DNA of 64,000 nt from Micropterus salmoides. Lineage: Eukaryota; Chordata; Actinopteri; Centrarchiformes; Centrarchidae. The translations under genes and the position numbers were made by a program. Where the stretch lies: contig NW_024042261.1 of the NCBI RefSeq assembly GCF_014851395.1, positions 33,805,942 through 33,869,941 on the forward strand. The letters run 5' to 3'. Below, piece by piece: positions 34,801-46,502 of this stretch (position 1 is the first letter of the stretch; every line of letters starts with the position of its first letter). Below the pieces are notes generated by a model. It did no database searches. It saw only the letters and a program-made list of their open reading frames with translations, and was not told where the DNA came from.

Positions 34801-34975
34801 ACATATTTAAAAACATACTAAACATTACAGTCCACACAACATATTTAAAAACATACTAAGTTGAACATTACAGTCCACACAACGTATTTAAAAACATACT
34901 AAACATTACAGTCCACACAACATATTTAAAAACATACTAAACATTAGTCCACAAACATCAACACATTTAAAGACA
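31881..34975. repeat. 1.1-kb higher-order tandem repeat containing a minisatellite
   Basis: Three units start with CCACTTGGTATCACCTTTC at about 31936, 33060 and 34164, so the periods are roughly 1124 and 1103 bases. Each unit holds a unique-looking flank, a minisatellite with a core of about 38 bases (ACATACTAAACATTACAG then TCCACACAACATATTTAA, with a longer variant containing AAGTTGAACATT), and in the first two units a right flank. The third unit lacks the right flank and has the longest array (about 34355-34970). The small open frames at 32922-33110 and 34023-34205 are the same segment in adjacent units, not genes. Confidence 0.93.
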
Positions 34976-36150
34976 TACTAGTATCCGCTAGTACTGCGAG
35001 CGGCAGTGATCGGGATCCAAGCCAGTCGCGAAAAACACAACATATGAAATTTTCAGAAGAGAATAACAGACGCCGACGACTTCAGAGATTAAAGTGATGA
35101 AAGAATTTGGACTTTAAATTAATTGGAGAAACGCATACTGGATTTTTAAAGCATTGCCTTGAGATCTGAGAGTGTCATTATATGTACCTGACTACTGGGT
35201 GAAATGTTCAACCCACCTGCGACATTTTGTGTTTCCAACATTTTGAAGAAGAAGTTTAAGCTGCACAAACTCTTTTTAGCAGAAAAAAATTAGAAGAAAC
35301 TGCTAGGGATCCAAATAAAACAGGGACCTTAGACTCACTGCCAGAGTAGGCGACTTACTGACTGAGCTACTGGTGAGATGCTGTTTTTCCACACCTCACA
35401 ATTTGAGGTGGTGATTTCACATGTGCCAGAGCCAGATAGTTTTGTCAGTTTAAACTTTAAACGCTTGCAACAGTCAAGATGTAGGTGAAATAATTCTGAA
35501 AAACATCACACATCATTCTGCTGGTTTTGGATGTGTTAATTATTTTGGTGGCATTTGATCCAAAACTAAGTTAAAAAGAAAATGTTCATACTGTACAAGC
35601 TACAGGCAAACGTTAGTCACATATCAGTGGATGTGCTGAAAAAGATTCAGCTCTCTAGGACATATGGATGATTTTCTTAGATTTTTTTTAGGTAGGAATG
35701 AGAAATGTTTTACATATTGAGTAGGGACCCGAGATCGTACAAACCGAATTTTGTACGAATACATCAAGCGAATTACGAGGTATAAACTTTTTGCAAGTGT
35801 AGCGCCACTTAGTGGAACAATATCCCAGGACTGCTCAGCGAAGCTCAGGGCCGAGCATCTGAACATTGGTTACAATAGCTTAAGCCAATTTTGATTTACA
35901 GGAATTTATGCAAAATTGTACGTAAAAAGACACAAAAGCACCACAGCGCCACCATGAGGTCTATGAGGGCCATTTTTTTGCCTGGGTAGTGGGTGGAATT
36001 TGCAACCTACGTGCCAGTTTTGGTGAGTTTTCGTCCAGCGGTTTTTGCTGCCCAAACACTTTTAGCGGAGAAAAAGAAGAAATAAGAAGAAATAAGAAGA
36101 ATCAAAACAAAACCAATAGGGCTCCAGCAGCTTGGATCCCTAATTATGGG
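34976..36150. repeat. dispersed repeat, copy 2
   Basis: Matches 11270-11840 in several blocks (AGCGCCACCATGAGGTC; GGTGAGTTTTCGTCCAGC). Here it extends to a TTGGATCCCTAAT end near 36140, with GGGATCCAA motifs near 35010 and 35305 that may be related ends. Confidence 0.6.
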
Positions 36151-37178
36151 TGAATAACTTCTATTTTCCTATTCCTACTCAGTATGAGGCAATTACAACT
36201 GATAGAAGACAAATGTGATTTTTTTTATTAAAGATAGAAAGACGAAAGTGTCATTTTAAACAGAATATAAGTATTTGAAAGCGTTGTCCATGTCCAAGGC
36301 AGGATCAGAAAGTAGGAAAAGGCAAAAGAAGTAGCCTATGCTAAATAAATGCCTTATAATGAGGGTGATGGAAAGTGTAATACATAGAGAGACATACATC
36401 AGAGATTGAATGGGAAACTGAAACAGCTCCTAAAATTCTTCTGCCACATCTATCTCATAGTCTGTCTCTAATTGCAATTCGAATAAACAGAATAACTTAT
36501 CTGAGAATGTGATCACAATGGGAGTAAATCTCTCTTTCCATTACTAGAAAAGGATGAACAGAGAGATAAATCTCTCTCTCATGATTCATGGTAAAATAGT
36601 AATGCACTTGACTGACTTGAACTGGCGAAGCTGAGCTGACAGAGCCTCACAAAGACCTGACCTACGTTCTTACTTAGGTTACTGACCAAAGGACGATCAC
36701 ATGACCTGTTTTGACACTACATCTTGGAAGCTTGTCTTGTCTGTTGCTTTTATGTTAATAATGTAATTGATATATTTTCACTTATAAGAAAAATACTATA
36801 ATATTTAGTTAAATGCAAGAAGTCAGAGTGTTACAATTGCCCCCGGCAAAGGGGGAAAATAAGTCATTTTAACCCACTGAATGTCAAGTAAAAGCCTAGG
36901 CTACCTCAAAGTAATTACTTTACTGCTAATGTTTACTTAAGAAATTGAAAGGAACTTTACTTTTGCAGACTTAGTCCTAAATAACATTCAAACTTTCTGT
37001 TAAACACATATAAAACACACATTATTTTATACAAAGAATGTTGGCCATGTTAATCGATGATTTGTTTATACTAGAACAAATCCATTTCTTTTAATACACC
37101 CTTTTTAAATGTAGTTTTACATTTAAATTTAGTGAAATATGTTCACTTTATAACAAAAGTAGTCAACACAGAAACAAG
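36151..37178. other. intergenic, nothing recognised
   Basis: AT-rich DNA without a supported gene or repeat. Confidence 0.4.
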
Positions 37179-37182
37179 CTGT

Positions 37183-37667
37183 TGTGGTACTACAGAATCT
37201 CCCCACTACCTTGTGTTCTTTTGTTCCCCCCTTCCCTGTGTTTTCTGACTGTCCTCCCTGTCTGTGTTTGTCTGGGCGTGGCTACACTCTCTTTTGTCAG
37301 TTAACCACATGTGGTACATGCGTCAAGGCCAACTATCTACTCCCGTAAGATTCCTTGCAATTTCTGTGTATACCTGGATTAACCTGTTTTTCTCTGTGCC
37401 CAGGATCACACTACCTCCGGGAGCTCTGCTGAACGCCACACCCCGCTCAGCTCACATCTTGCGTGGACAAACTCCCGTCCTCCGTGTTCTCCATTCTGCC
37501 CTGTTGGAACCTACCACCCAGTCTTCTATGTTGCACTTTTCAATAAAACCCTTTGTTACCCCTTCGAACTGTTCCGAGTCTGCCTTTGAGTCCTTAAGTT
37601 CTTGTATTACGACACAAGCTGCTTACATTGGGCCATGTGGCTTGGAACATTGGGGTCAATTGTAACA
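37183..37667 (+). mobile_element. solo LTR (Gypsy-type size)
   Basis: 485 bases starting TGTGGTACTAC and ending GTAACA, flanked by 4-base repeats CTGT (37179-37182 and 37668-37671). An AATAAA signal (CAATAAAACCC) lies inside. The 133-codon frame at 37264-37665 falls wholly within it and is not a gene. Confidence 0.65.
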
Positions 37668-37671
37668 CTGT

Positions 37672-38242
37672 GTTACAATGGCACTCTGGCGGGCCGCACT
37701 GGACTGGGAAAACGGGAAACACTGGACTGTATATAAGTCCTATCCATATTTTCATTGTGGTAATTTTAATGGGATATCATAAGCCTTATTACAATAAATA
37801 ACTAGTTAGCAGCAACTTGCTAATGCCAACCATGCATGCACTGACGTCGTTTGGCTATTTGGAGCAATGCATCTTACTAAACTATGAAAACTTATTTTTA
37901 ACCACCAATGGAAGTAGGCTATTATTTAACTGACCTCACCATAGGGGTCCTCAACTACATTTGTTCAAAGGCACAAGTTTTTTCTGAGCAGACACTGTGG
38001 GGCCGGACTTTCAAAAATAATTGCCATATTGCTGTTTACTATTTTCAAATTAACGTTTTTATTAGCTTATATCAGTTGAACAGACTATTAAAAGACATGG
38101 TAGGCCTAAATCCATAATGATGAATCTACATAGGCTACTGTAGGCTATGAAACTCTGATTGGCATTAATCAACTGATTTTGATGCTATGCGCCGTTGTGA
38201 ATGAGACACCTGTAGTTAGGCCTATTGGTGGTAGCAGATGAC
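37672..38242. other. intergenic, nothing recognised
   Basis: No gene supported. It ends in the 8-base target site of the hAT element. Confidence 0.4.
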
Positions 38243-38726
38243 CAGAGCCGGCCCAGCCACTAAGCGACCATTGAGGTGGCATAGGGCCCCGTGGCGAGCA
38301 GAGGGCCCCCTACAGTCACTTCTTGCTAGTGGTGGAAAAAAAACACTGAAAAAAGAAACGTAAAATATTAAACATTGAAATAAAAGACAGCTCTTTATAT
38401 TAAGCACCATTATAAGCATTGTGGTTATTTAATTTAGTTATATAGGCTACTTTGGAAAATCAGCTGAGACCTGTGACTCCTGACCGACCTTGTGACCGAT
38501 CACCGACATCACTCGTCATGCTGGGTCCATCGGGCTTGATGTCTGACAAGAGAAGATCATATTTGTCTGGACATGTAAAAAGACAACAGAAGAGAGGAGG
38601 CAAAAAGATAAAGGTGAGTAAGGCCACAGGTGTCATGATTAGGCTTCGCCTCCTCCCCTTTCCTTGTGTTTTCTCAGTTTTCCCTTCCCTCCTGTCTCTG
38701 TCAGTCTTGTCTGTCAGGTCCTGTCA

Positions 38727-38757
<31 letters not shown>

Positions 38758-40940
38758 TGTCCGGTCCTGGCTCCTGGCTCATCACCACCTGCAGCATCTC
38801 GCACCTGTGGCTCAATCAACTCCTGCTGTGAAATACTCTGGTTCAGCGCCCCAAACTCTTCCATGAGTATAGGCGCAGCCCTCTAAGGCTATCGCTATTG
38901 AGGATCACCTTCCACACCGTGTGGAGCTCTGGCACGTTTATGTGGAGAGGCATGTGGCCCTGCCACAGACCGCCTACCACTTGAGAGAGACAGGTCCCAC
39001 CCCAGCCCATCAGGGAGGCGTCTGTGAAGACCTAGATATGGGATGTGACCCTGCCCAGGGGAACCCCGACCGACAGAGAGAGCCAGTAGGCCAGATTCGA
39101 ACCCACAGACAGAGGAACAGCGATTAGGCGCAATCTGAAAGCGGTCGGACCTGCTGATGAGGCGCCCTGGTGGCCATGAAGGGAAGCCACTCTGCTGCCC
39201 TTGCTGCAGTCACAGTTCGGGGGCGGGGGGGTTCCCTGCCACGACCCATGCGAGGGGGAACCCATCTCAAAAGGGTGGGGATGCAAGGTGCAGACGTAGG
39301 AGAGGCCCACGCTGTGGGTGGGCGTAGACAACATTTCTCAGTGCACGGAGGGGTAAACAATAGCGATACGAAATAGAATGCCATCGTCGGATCCCTGCTG
39401 AGCCTGGGATTCTCAGCTCTCATCCCAACCCTGCCCATCCCTGAGCACTTTGTTAATAAACCCTGCCTGTGTTCATATCATCCGCCTTGTGTCCGCTTTT
39501 GAATCCTTTGAGTGGAACCTAACAACAGGCTCCGTTTTCCTATGCCTGTATTTTTCGATAATCTGCACTAAAGGTCTTACATAAGTCTTAGTTAGTATTA
39601 ACAATGCTAACGCTATAGCTTGCTAACATGCTAACTGCAATTATCCTCACAATTTTTTCAAACTGCATAAACGTTGTATAGTATTAATATTATAATGTTA
39701 CCATAGTAAAGGATTAACTCGTATTATTAAAGTCAGTTGATTAGGTTAATAGTGTTATTAGGACATGGGTCTTCTTCAATTTACGCCATCTTTTTTTCTA
39801 TCTAACTATCTCTGGAGCTGAGCTTTTCAAATCTAAAGTTATAAAGCATTTAACAGAACAAAACCAGATAGGTCAGGTTTCAACAGCTCATATCACCCAA
39901 GAAGCTGACTCTCCGGGTAGGTTATGGGTTTTAGTTAAACCTATAGTGATGTCCTGTTCTTTCATTATATATCAAATCTGTCAGGTAGGGAGTGTGTAGT
40001 AGCTGTTTTGAAGGACTGATTGTCGAGAGACATTGTGGAGCCTCCTCCAAAGCTGTCAGTGACATCTAATCCAAAGTCACTTTTTAAAAGGAGACAGCAT
40101 CAAACTCTGGCAGATTGTCTTGAATTATAACATCATCCACATCTAAGAACACAAGTCATTTCAATTGAGTCAATTTATTTATATTTTTTTATTATTTCAT
40201 AGCAGGTCCATCAGCCTCCACCTCTACCTCCATCACTGTGTGTGTGTTAGTCTCCCTCATAGGTCTACCTGTGCCTACTGAAGTGGAGAGCAGTACCATC
40301 GTGCTTACTACCATATCTGGCTCTCCAGTTTGTACTCCTCCAGTGGATCCAGCTGACTGGCCATCAGTCCTTAATGACCAGTTACACGTTGATGTGGTGA
40401 GCAGTAAAACCAGCACAGGTTCCAAAAAGACACTCAGACAGTAAAAGTATTTTCTATCATTACATGTTTATATCACTCATAAAGAAGCTGGTTGAGAAAA
40501 GTGATGCTATCAACTGTTTTGTAGTTTGTAGTCTCTTAATCTCTTGTCTGGCTGTTAATAAAGATTTAAGCTTTGGTCATAAACACTTTATCAGTCTTTT
40601 TATTCAGAACTATATTCATCAGTGTCTACTTGGTCTTGCACTGCCATTAAGCTCAGTAGCACTGGTGGTACCGTATGTTTCCTGTTTGACATCAAACATA
40701 GTAGATATAATAATATTGTCTAGTTATTGTTTTTCATCAGAATCAGCTTTATTGTCAACCAGGTTTAAGATATTTGCTTTTGTGTTTTTGTGCTAAACAA
40801 ATGTGGCAGGTTTAAGAATATAAGAAAGATTCGTCGAGTCTTATTTAAAAACAAGAGATGTATAGTGACAACGCCCGCCAGTCAGAGGGGCCTCCAGCTA
40901 AATTTTGATTAGGGCCCCCGAAGGTCAAGGGCCGGCTCTG
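38243..40940. mobile_element. hAT-type DNA transposon with nested LTR
   Basis: Ends are inverted repeats CAGAGCCGGCCC and GGGCCGGCTCTG, flanked by an 8-base target duplication CAGATGAC (38235-38242 and 40941-40948), the hAT signature. After removing the nested LTR about 1.8 kb remains. It keeps plus-strand exon-like remnants: SGHVKRQQKRGGKKIK followed by GTGAGT near 38612, and a frame at 40238-40444 ending in DPADWPSVLNDQL, a wording seen near the N-terminus of hAT/ZMYM-like transposases. The catalytic region is missing, so it is non-autonomous. Confidence 0.88.
38631..39524 (+). mobile_element. solo LTR nested in the hAT element
   Basis: 894 bases from TGTCATGATTAGG to CCTAACA with 5-base target repeats ACAGG (38626-38630 and 39525-39529). 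It contains a GT microsatellite near 38728-38751 and an AATAAA near its end. The overlapping short frames are not genes. Confidence 0.85.
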
Positions 40941-40948
40941 CAGATGAC

Positions 40949-41454
40949 TTTTAATAGCACAGGGCACATAAGTCTGGGGAAGTTTAAAACAGTATTGTCG
41001 GGCATTATTGGTATTTTCCATAATTATGTGAGCAGTCATGATCTGACTTTATGCTGCATGCAACATGAGTATGCGAACTGCGAAAGAGAAGAGTTGGTTA
41101 CCTGCCTGAGAAGGGGGAGGTGTGCAGCCTGTCACCTGCAGCTCTTTATCTAACAGCTCACTGTGTCTGCTCCTGTTGCATTACTCACTGCAATATTTCA
41201 AACTGGTCCGCTGTCAGAAAACTATTGAAAATGACAGTTGTCTTGTTGTATAGATGCATTTTTGAAGAACGAGCTTACAAACAGATTGCATTTCCTGTGA
41301 CTACTTCAAAATAAAGGTCAACTTGTGTTTCGCCAGTTAAATGCTTTTAATGTGAAGCTGCAGCAGCAGGAAATGGTCAGTTTGCATTAGCAGTAATTAA
41401 TGCAGCATGATAAATAAAGTTTTTTCTTTGCTCTTTTTTTTTTACTCAGTAACG
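40949..41454. other. intergenic, nothing recognised
   Basis: Between two mobile elements, no gene supported. Confidence 0.4.
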
Positions 41455-41458
41455 GATG

Positions 41459-41867
41459 TGTGACGACTTCCCCAGTCTGCCTGCCTGTATGTCTTCTCTG
41501 TTTTGCAGATTCTGGGGTGTGGCTTGTAGGTAGAGCTGGGAGGGTCCAGTGCATCTACCTGCCCATCTGGGTTGGGCTTCCTAGAAGGCATAAAAAGGCT
41601 GTCTTTCTAGAAATCACTCTCTCTGCTGGCCTGCTGCTTCAACCCCAGCCTTCGTTCCTTTGTTTATTTTGCTGCACCCACCAACATGCATTACACCTCA
41701 TCCTCACTCATCCACACACTTCTGACATGACTGATGTTCCTCATATCTACCCACGCCATTAACTTAGTTAAAGTTGTTTGTTAGTTTGAGTTAAATAAAC
41801 CACTTTTGTTCTTATTATCTGTGTGAGGCCTCCCTTTTTGTTGCCAGCCTTGAGCCAGGCGGTAACA
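41459..41867 (+). mobile_element. solo LTR (Gypsy-type)
   Basis: 409 bases from TGTGACGACTTCC to GGTAACA with 4-base target repeats GATG (41455-41458 and 41868-41871). A TATA-like CATAAAAAGGC near 41590 and AATAAA near 41795 are placed as expected for an LTR promoter and polyadenylation signal. Confidence 0.85.
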
Positions 41868-41994
41868 GATGTGATTGAAAATGTAGGGAAGAACAATACT
41901 TAAAACAAAACATAGGCCTACTTAAGTAAAAGTCAAATTACAGATTTAAAAAACGACTTTAAAAGTACAAGTATACAATAAAGCTACTCAATTA

Positions 41995-44490
41995 CATCCA
42001 AGGTTAAAATCTAGGGCAACTGGACTCGGTTGACTTGGTAGACTTCTTCAGTTCTGACTGACTGGTAGGGAAACTCAGCTTTTTAACCTCTGTGCGATCG
42101 TTTGCCAGGGTGTCGATACCGCTGGTTTGTTCCTGGCTGTTGTAAGGAAAGTCGTTATGGTCGTTAACAACCCGAGTCCAAGTCTGAACAGCTATAGTTG
42201 GCATCTTCACCTGAGGCCAAGAGGTTACATTTGTTAAGTTTCCTGGGAAGTCATGAAAGGACAGCATTGTAAGTGGGGGAGAAGTGGTGGCGTAGACCCC
42301 CTCCTCTGTTCAGAGACTGGTTCTCAACTCAGGTGTAGATGACTTCCTTGACACCTCTTTTAAAACCATCCATCCTCTAAAATCTAAAGTCTAAAATGTG
42401 CACCTGGTGGTCCTCAAACGAGTGTCCTTTGTCTTTCATGCCCCAGCCACAGTACTCCGTTTTAGTTTAGAAATGGAGTATTAAAACGAATACGATCTCT
42501 GTCCACACCAGCGTATCAGAGTTGATCTCCGTCTACATTAAAACGACTTAAAATGCACATCTAATGGCCGTTCACATACACTGGGCATGCATGTGCCGGT
42601 GTAAACATCAAGCAGATGGTCTAGATTGGCGAAATAATAAGTAAAGCAGACGAAGAATCAGACCGTTTTTTTTTTTTTTTGACCAATTGACCAATAACGA
42701 GCTGTGGCGGTGGAAAACAGACTGGGAGTTGTAGCAAAGTAAACGGCGACATGCACAGTACAAGTGTAGGCAGACAGGCTAAGTGTTATTTGCACGGTAC
42801 AGAATATATAAAAAAAAAACAAGTCAAAAACTCTGTCAGTAGCACTGTGTGTCTGCTTTACATGACTTATAAGACCCAATCACAGAGCTAAGTGTGAGCG
42901 TCGGCGTCATTGTTTCTAAAGTCCTCGGTTTTTGCCCGTCTTCACTAAAACGCCTTTGGAGTTTCGAAGTGAAAAATGGGGTCGGCAGCGTTTCCAAACT
43001 TCATAATTTTCACCGTTTTAGTCTGTACCGGAGGTGCAAACGTTGCAAAAGGTCTCCGTTTTATAACGAAAACGCAGTAGTGTGGATGGGGCCTCAGATG
43101 TACGTAAACTGCTGAGTCTTGACCTGAGGAGTTGGCCCTTCTGTATTGTGCCATGCGTCTGTGTAGTGTTTGTTTAGTTTCCCCAATAGAGGTCTGTGCA
43201 GTCCTTCCTGCATTGGATTGCATACACTAGATTGCTTATCTTGTGTTTGGGAGTGTGGTCTTTGGGGTGTACCTGTGTCTGCCTTAGCTGACCTTCTTTT
43301 CCTCATTCCCCATAGTGTCGTTCTATGTGGATCTTGTGGCTGTTTTCACAAAGGTCCATTTAGGGTATCCACAGGCTGTAAGTGCCCCCTGCAGATGGTT
43401 CTGTTTCTTCTCTCTGGCTTGGGCGCTTGTTGGTTCTGTTGTTTAGGGTTCTCATGAACCCTAGCTTATGCTCCAGCGGGTGATGGGAATCGAAAAGCAG
43501 GTAGTGGTCTATGTGTGTGTGGGTTTTCTGTAAACTCCAATTTGCAGGATCCTGTCCTCTTCAATGTGTACAGCACAGTCCAGGAAGGCCAAACTGTTGT
43601 TGTGGACACATTCTTGTGTGAACTTGATGTTACTGTCCACGGAGTTGATGTGTTCTGTGAAGGCTTGCACTTCCTGGGTTTTAATTTTGACCCAGGTGTC
43701 GTCCACATATCTGTACCAGTGGCCCGGTGCTGTTCCTCTGAAGGAGTTTAGGGCTTTGCTCTCCACTTCTTCTATGTAGATGTTCGCCACAATAGGGGAC
43801 ACTGGTGAGCCCATGGCACAGCCATGCTTCTGTCTGTAGAATCCTCCGTTGTACTGGAAATAGGTGGTGTTTAGATAGAGACTGAGTAATTTACAGATCT
43901 GGTCAGGGCTGAGGCTAGTTCTGTTGTCCAGGGTGTGGTCTTGTAGTAGCTGTTTCCTTACGGTTTCTGCTGCCTCCATGGTGGGGATGCAGGTGAACAA
44001 AGAAGCCACATCATAGGATACCATCGTTTCATCTGGGTCCAGTTTCAGTCCTAGAACTTTGTTTACAAAGTCAATGAAGTTTTGGATGTGGCGAGTTGTG
44101 TTACCCACCAAGGGGCTAGGATGGTAGATATGTTTATAGTTTGGCAATGTTGTAGGTGACCGAGTTAATGCTGCTGATAATCGGCCTGAGTGGGGCTCCT
44201 TCTTTGTGTATCTTGTGTAGTCCATATATGCATGGAATGGCTTCTCCAGGATACAAACGGTAATATTGTTCACGGGTGATGGTGTTTTCTTTCTAAAGCT
44301 GTTGTAGAAATTCTATGGCCTCTTTCTTATACGGTGGTTGGGTCTCGCCTCAGTGTCTCATATGTGTCCGCTGTGTTGAGGACTACCGTGAACTTTCCTT
44401 TGTCCGCAGGTAGGATGGTGAAGTTTTTTTAACCTTCTTTGGATAACTCTGACCTGGATGACTGAGAACCTTCACAGACCACTCAGTTAC
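41995..44490 (-). mobile_element. Penelope-like retroelement, degraded
   Basis: Minus strand, 5' to 3': an N-terminal piece (ILPADKGKFTVVLNTAD near 44400), a reverse transcriptase frame at 43509-44273 with VSYDVASLFTCIP, GCAMGSPVSPIVANIYIEEV and the catalytic YVDDTW, then a frameshift, then a GIY-YIG endonuclease region (IGETKQTLHRRMAQYRRANS) and a C-terminal piece (KGHSFEDHQVHIL, SLNRGGGLRHH). This order is that of Penelope-like elements. Frameshifts, stops and an inserted MITE (42439-43093) make it inactive. GAAGGTTCTCAGTCATCCAG-type sequence at its 5' end matches the fragments in both duplication copies. Confidence 0.92.
42439..43093. mobile_element. MITE inserted in the Penelope endonuclease region
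   Basis: Terminal inverted repeats of about 27 bases: TGCCCCAGCCACAGTACTCC on the left and the complement of GGCCCCATCCACACTACTGC on the right. Flanked by 3-base TCA (42436-42438 and 43094-43096). Removing it rejoins the GIY-YIG reading (VYVHL to KDKGHSFED). A 3-base target is Harbinger-like, but the superfamily is not certain. Confidence 0.82.
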
Positions 44491-44590
44491 ACAGTTCTGA
44501 ATTCTGTAATATTAGTAATTGTAATTTGTTACTTTCCACTTCTGTTTATTTTTAACATATGACCTCACCAGCCTTGGGGAAAATTTCAAA

Positions 44591-44630
44591 CTATGTATGC
44601 CAGCAAAACACTTGTTGCTGGCATACATAG
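44591..44630. repeat. 16-bp perfect hairpin
   Basis: Arms CTATGTATGCCAGCAA and TTGCTGGCATACATAG around an 8-base loop. Confidence 0.9.
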
Positions 44631-45584
44631 GTATTTTTTTGCAGTCAAACACAGGTGCGGCAATATGTAGCATGGCACTCTTGCCAATAAATCAAAGCAT
44701 TGTTTGTCCTTGGAACAAAATCATCTGTCAAAAATTTTTTAACCTCTAGTGGCGTCAGCAGTTGCACTCCCTCTCTCAATCACTATATACCTATGCTATA
44801 TACAGTCATGCCAAAAATATGTATCATATAATGCACTACTTCTCCCAGAAAATTGTAATTACAAATGCCTTGGTGTTGTCCTGTTTATTTATTTAGTTTG
44901 CATTGGAACAAAAAAAAAGTCAATCAATCACTTCCTGTAACCATAAATGAGTTTCTTACACTTCTGTACTGGAGTTTTAGACCACTCTTATTTTGCTAAC
45001 TGCTCCAGGGCCCCATTTCAGAAAGCGGGCTTAGTGAAAACTCTGAATATGTTAAACCTGAGATGAGGGAAATTCTGTGCTGTGCAGCTAACCTCCACAG
45101 GAGGAGGTTTACTTCAACAAACTCTAGAGTTTCTCTCTGACTCCTCCTGCAAAGCATGAAGCGGCTGTTTGACACACCGTTTCAATTCCTCATTCATACT
45201 GTAAATATCAAAGCACATATTCAAACGCCCGCTTATATTAGTTTGCTACCCAAACATGATCTTGACTATGACCGCTCTAATGACAAACAGTTGCACTGAA
45301 ACATTTACCATGCGTTACATTACAGCAGTAATCACTGTTAAATCCAACTAATCTGCATGAAGCTGTAAATGTCAATGAACAATCATCTGTCATATTGTGA
45401 TAAGTCGCACTGATGCAATATTCCTGTCACAGTTACCATCATGGAGATGATGAGGCGGATAACTGTTCTGCAGCTGAAACAGATAAATGTAGTTTAAAAT
45501 TGAGGGTTCTTTTAATATTAGCTGCATAGCTATAGTCCTAATGTGCTTTGACAGCATTTCATATTCAAATTGAGCAAGCCTGGG
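44631..45584. other. intergenic up to duplication copy B
   Basis: No gene supported. The segment from about 45008 (GCCCCATTTCAGAAAGCGGG) looks like the start of a dispersed repeat but could not be bounded. Confidence 0.35.
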
Positions 45585-45884
45585 CGAGGCCACCATTTGC
45601 ATGCTCTCCTGTGTTAAGTGATCACCTGATCACCTCTCTCATGTACAGACCTGCACCTGATGTCCTGATGTAATCTCGTTGCCCCACCCCTTTCCATTAA
45701 AATGAAATGTTGAAATTTTGTGCACCTGTTTACCTGTTGGTAGGACCTGAATGCACCTGGATAGACCTACTATTTTTGTTGGCCACTTCAGACATAAGAC
45801 TTCCGTCTTTCTGCATTTACTCTGTCGGCGGTCATTTTGGGTTTAGTAAGTATTTTACAAAACTATATATTAAAATAAGCTGTC

Positions 45885-46240
45885 AGTGAAGGTTCTCAGT
45901 CATCCAGGTCATAGTTATCTAAGTAAGGTTTAAATCAAGGGCACCTGGACTTGGTTGAACTTGTCTTGTGGAGTTGTTTGACAAGATGATAATACCGGTG
46001 GTTCGTTAGTGCTCCTGGCAGTTGTAACAACAAGCCTCAAGTGGCTCGACCAACAACTGTCGTTACATCAGCCTGGAGCACATAGGAACCATATCGATCA
46101 TCTTGGCAAACAACTCAACAGAGGTTAAACAGCTGAGTTTCTGTACAAGTCAGTCAGAACTGAAAGTGTCTTGGATGAGGGATGAAACCTCTTCTAGCAT
46201 CTTCAACCAAGTCCAGTTGCCCTTGATTTTAACCGTTCTA
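45885..46240. mobile_element. Penelope-like element terminal fragment (copy B)
   Basis: Counterpart of the fragment at 2486-2830. Contains GAAGGTTCTCAGTCATCCAG near its start and CTTCAACCAAGTCCAGTTGC near its end. No coding domain. Confidence 0.6.
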
Positions 46241-46502
46241 AAATAATTTGATTAATTCGATTAATGTATGTTCAATGTTTGTTTTTGTTTCTGGCCAGTG
46301 CAAAAGTGCATTTAATGGGTCTATTGCCTATATGGCTGATTGCTATAAACTACAAACACTTCTTTGGCCACAGTTGTGATTATTTTGTGAAAAGAAACTT
46401 TCACAAAGACATATGCCTTTGCTACCACATACCACACAGTTAAATGTTAATAGACCTTAACTGGGCGATCCCCTTTTGGCAAGAGTGAAGGCGAGTCAGT
46501 TC

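Noticed and set aside
37264..37665. 133-codon plus-strand open frame
   Set aside because: It lies wholly inside the solo LTR at 37183-37667 with no recognised domain.
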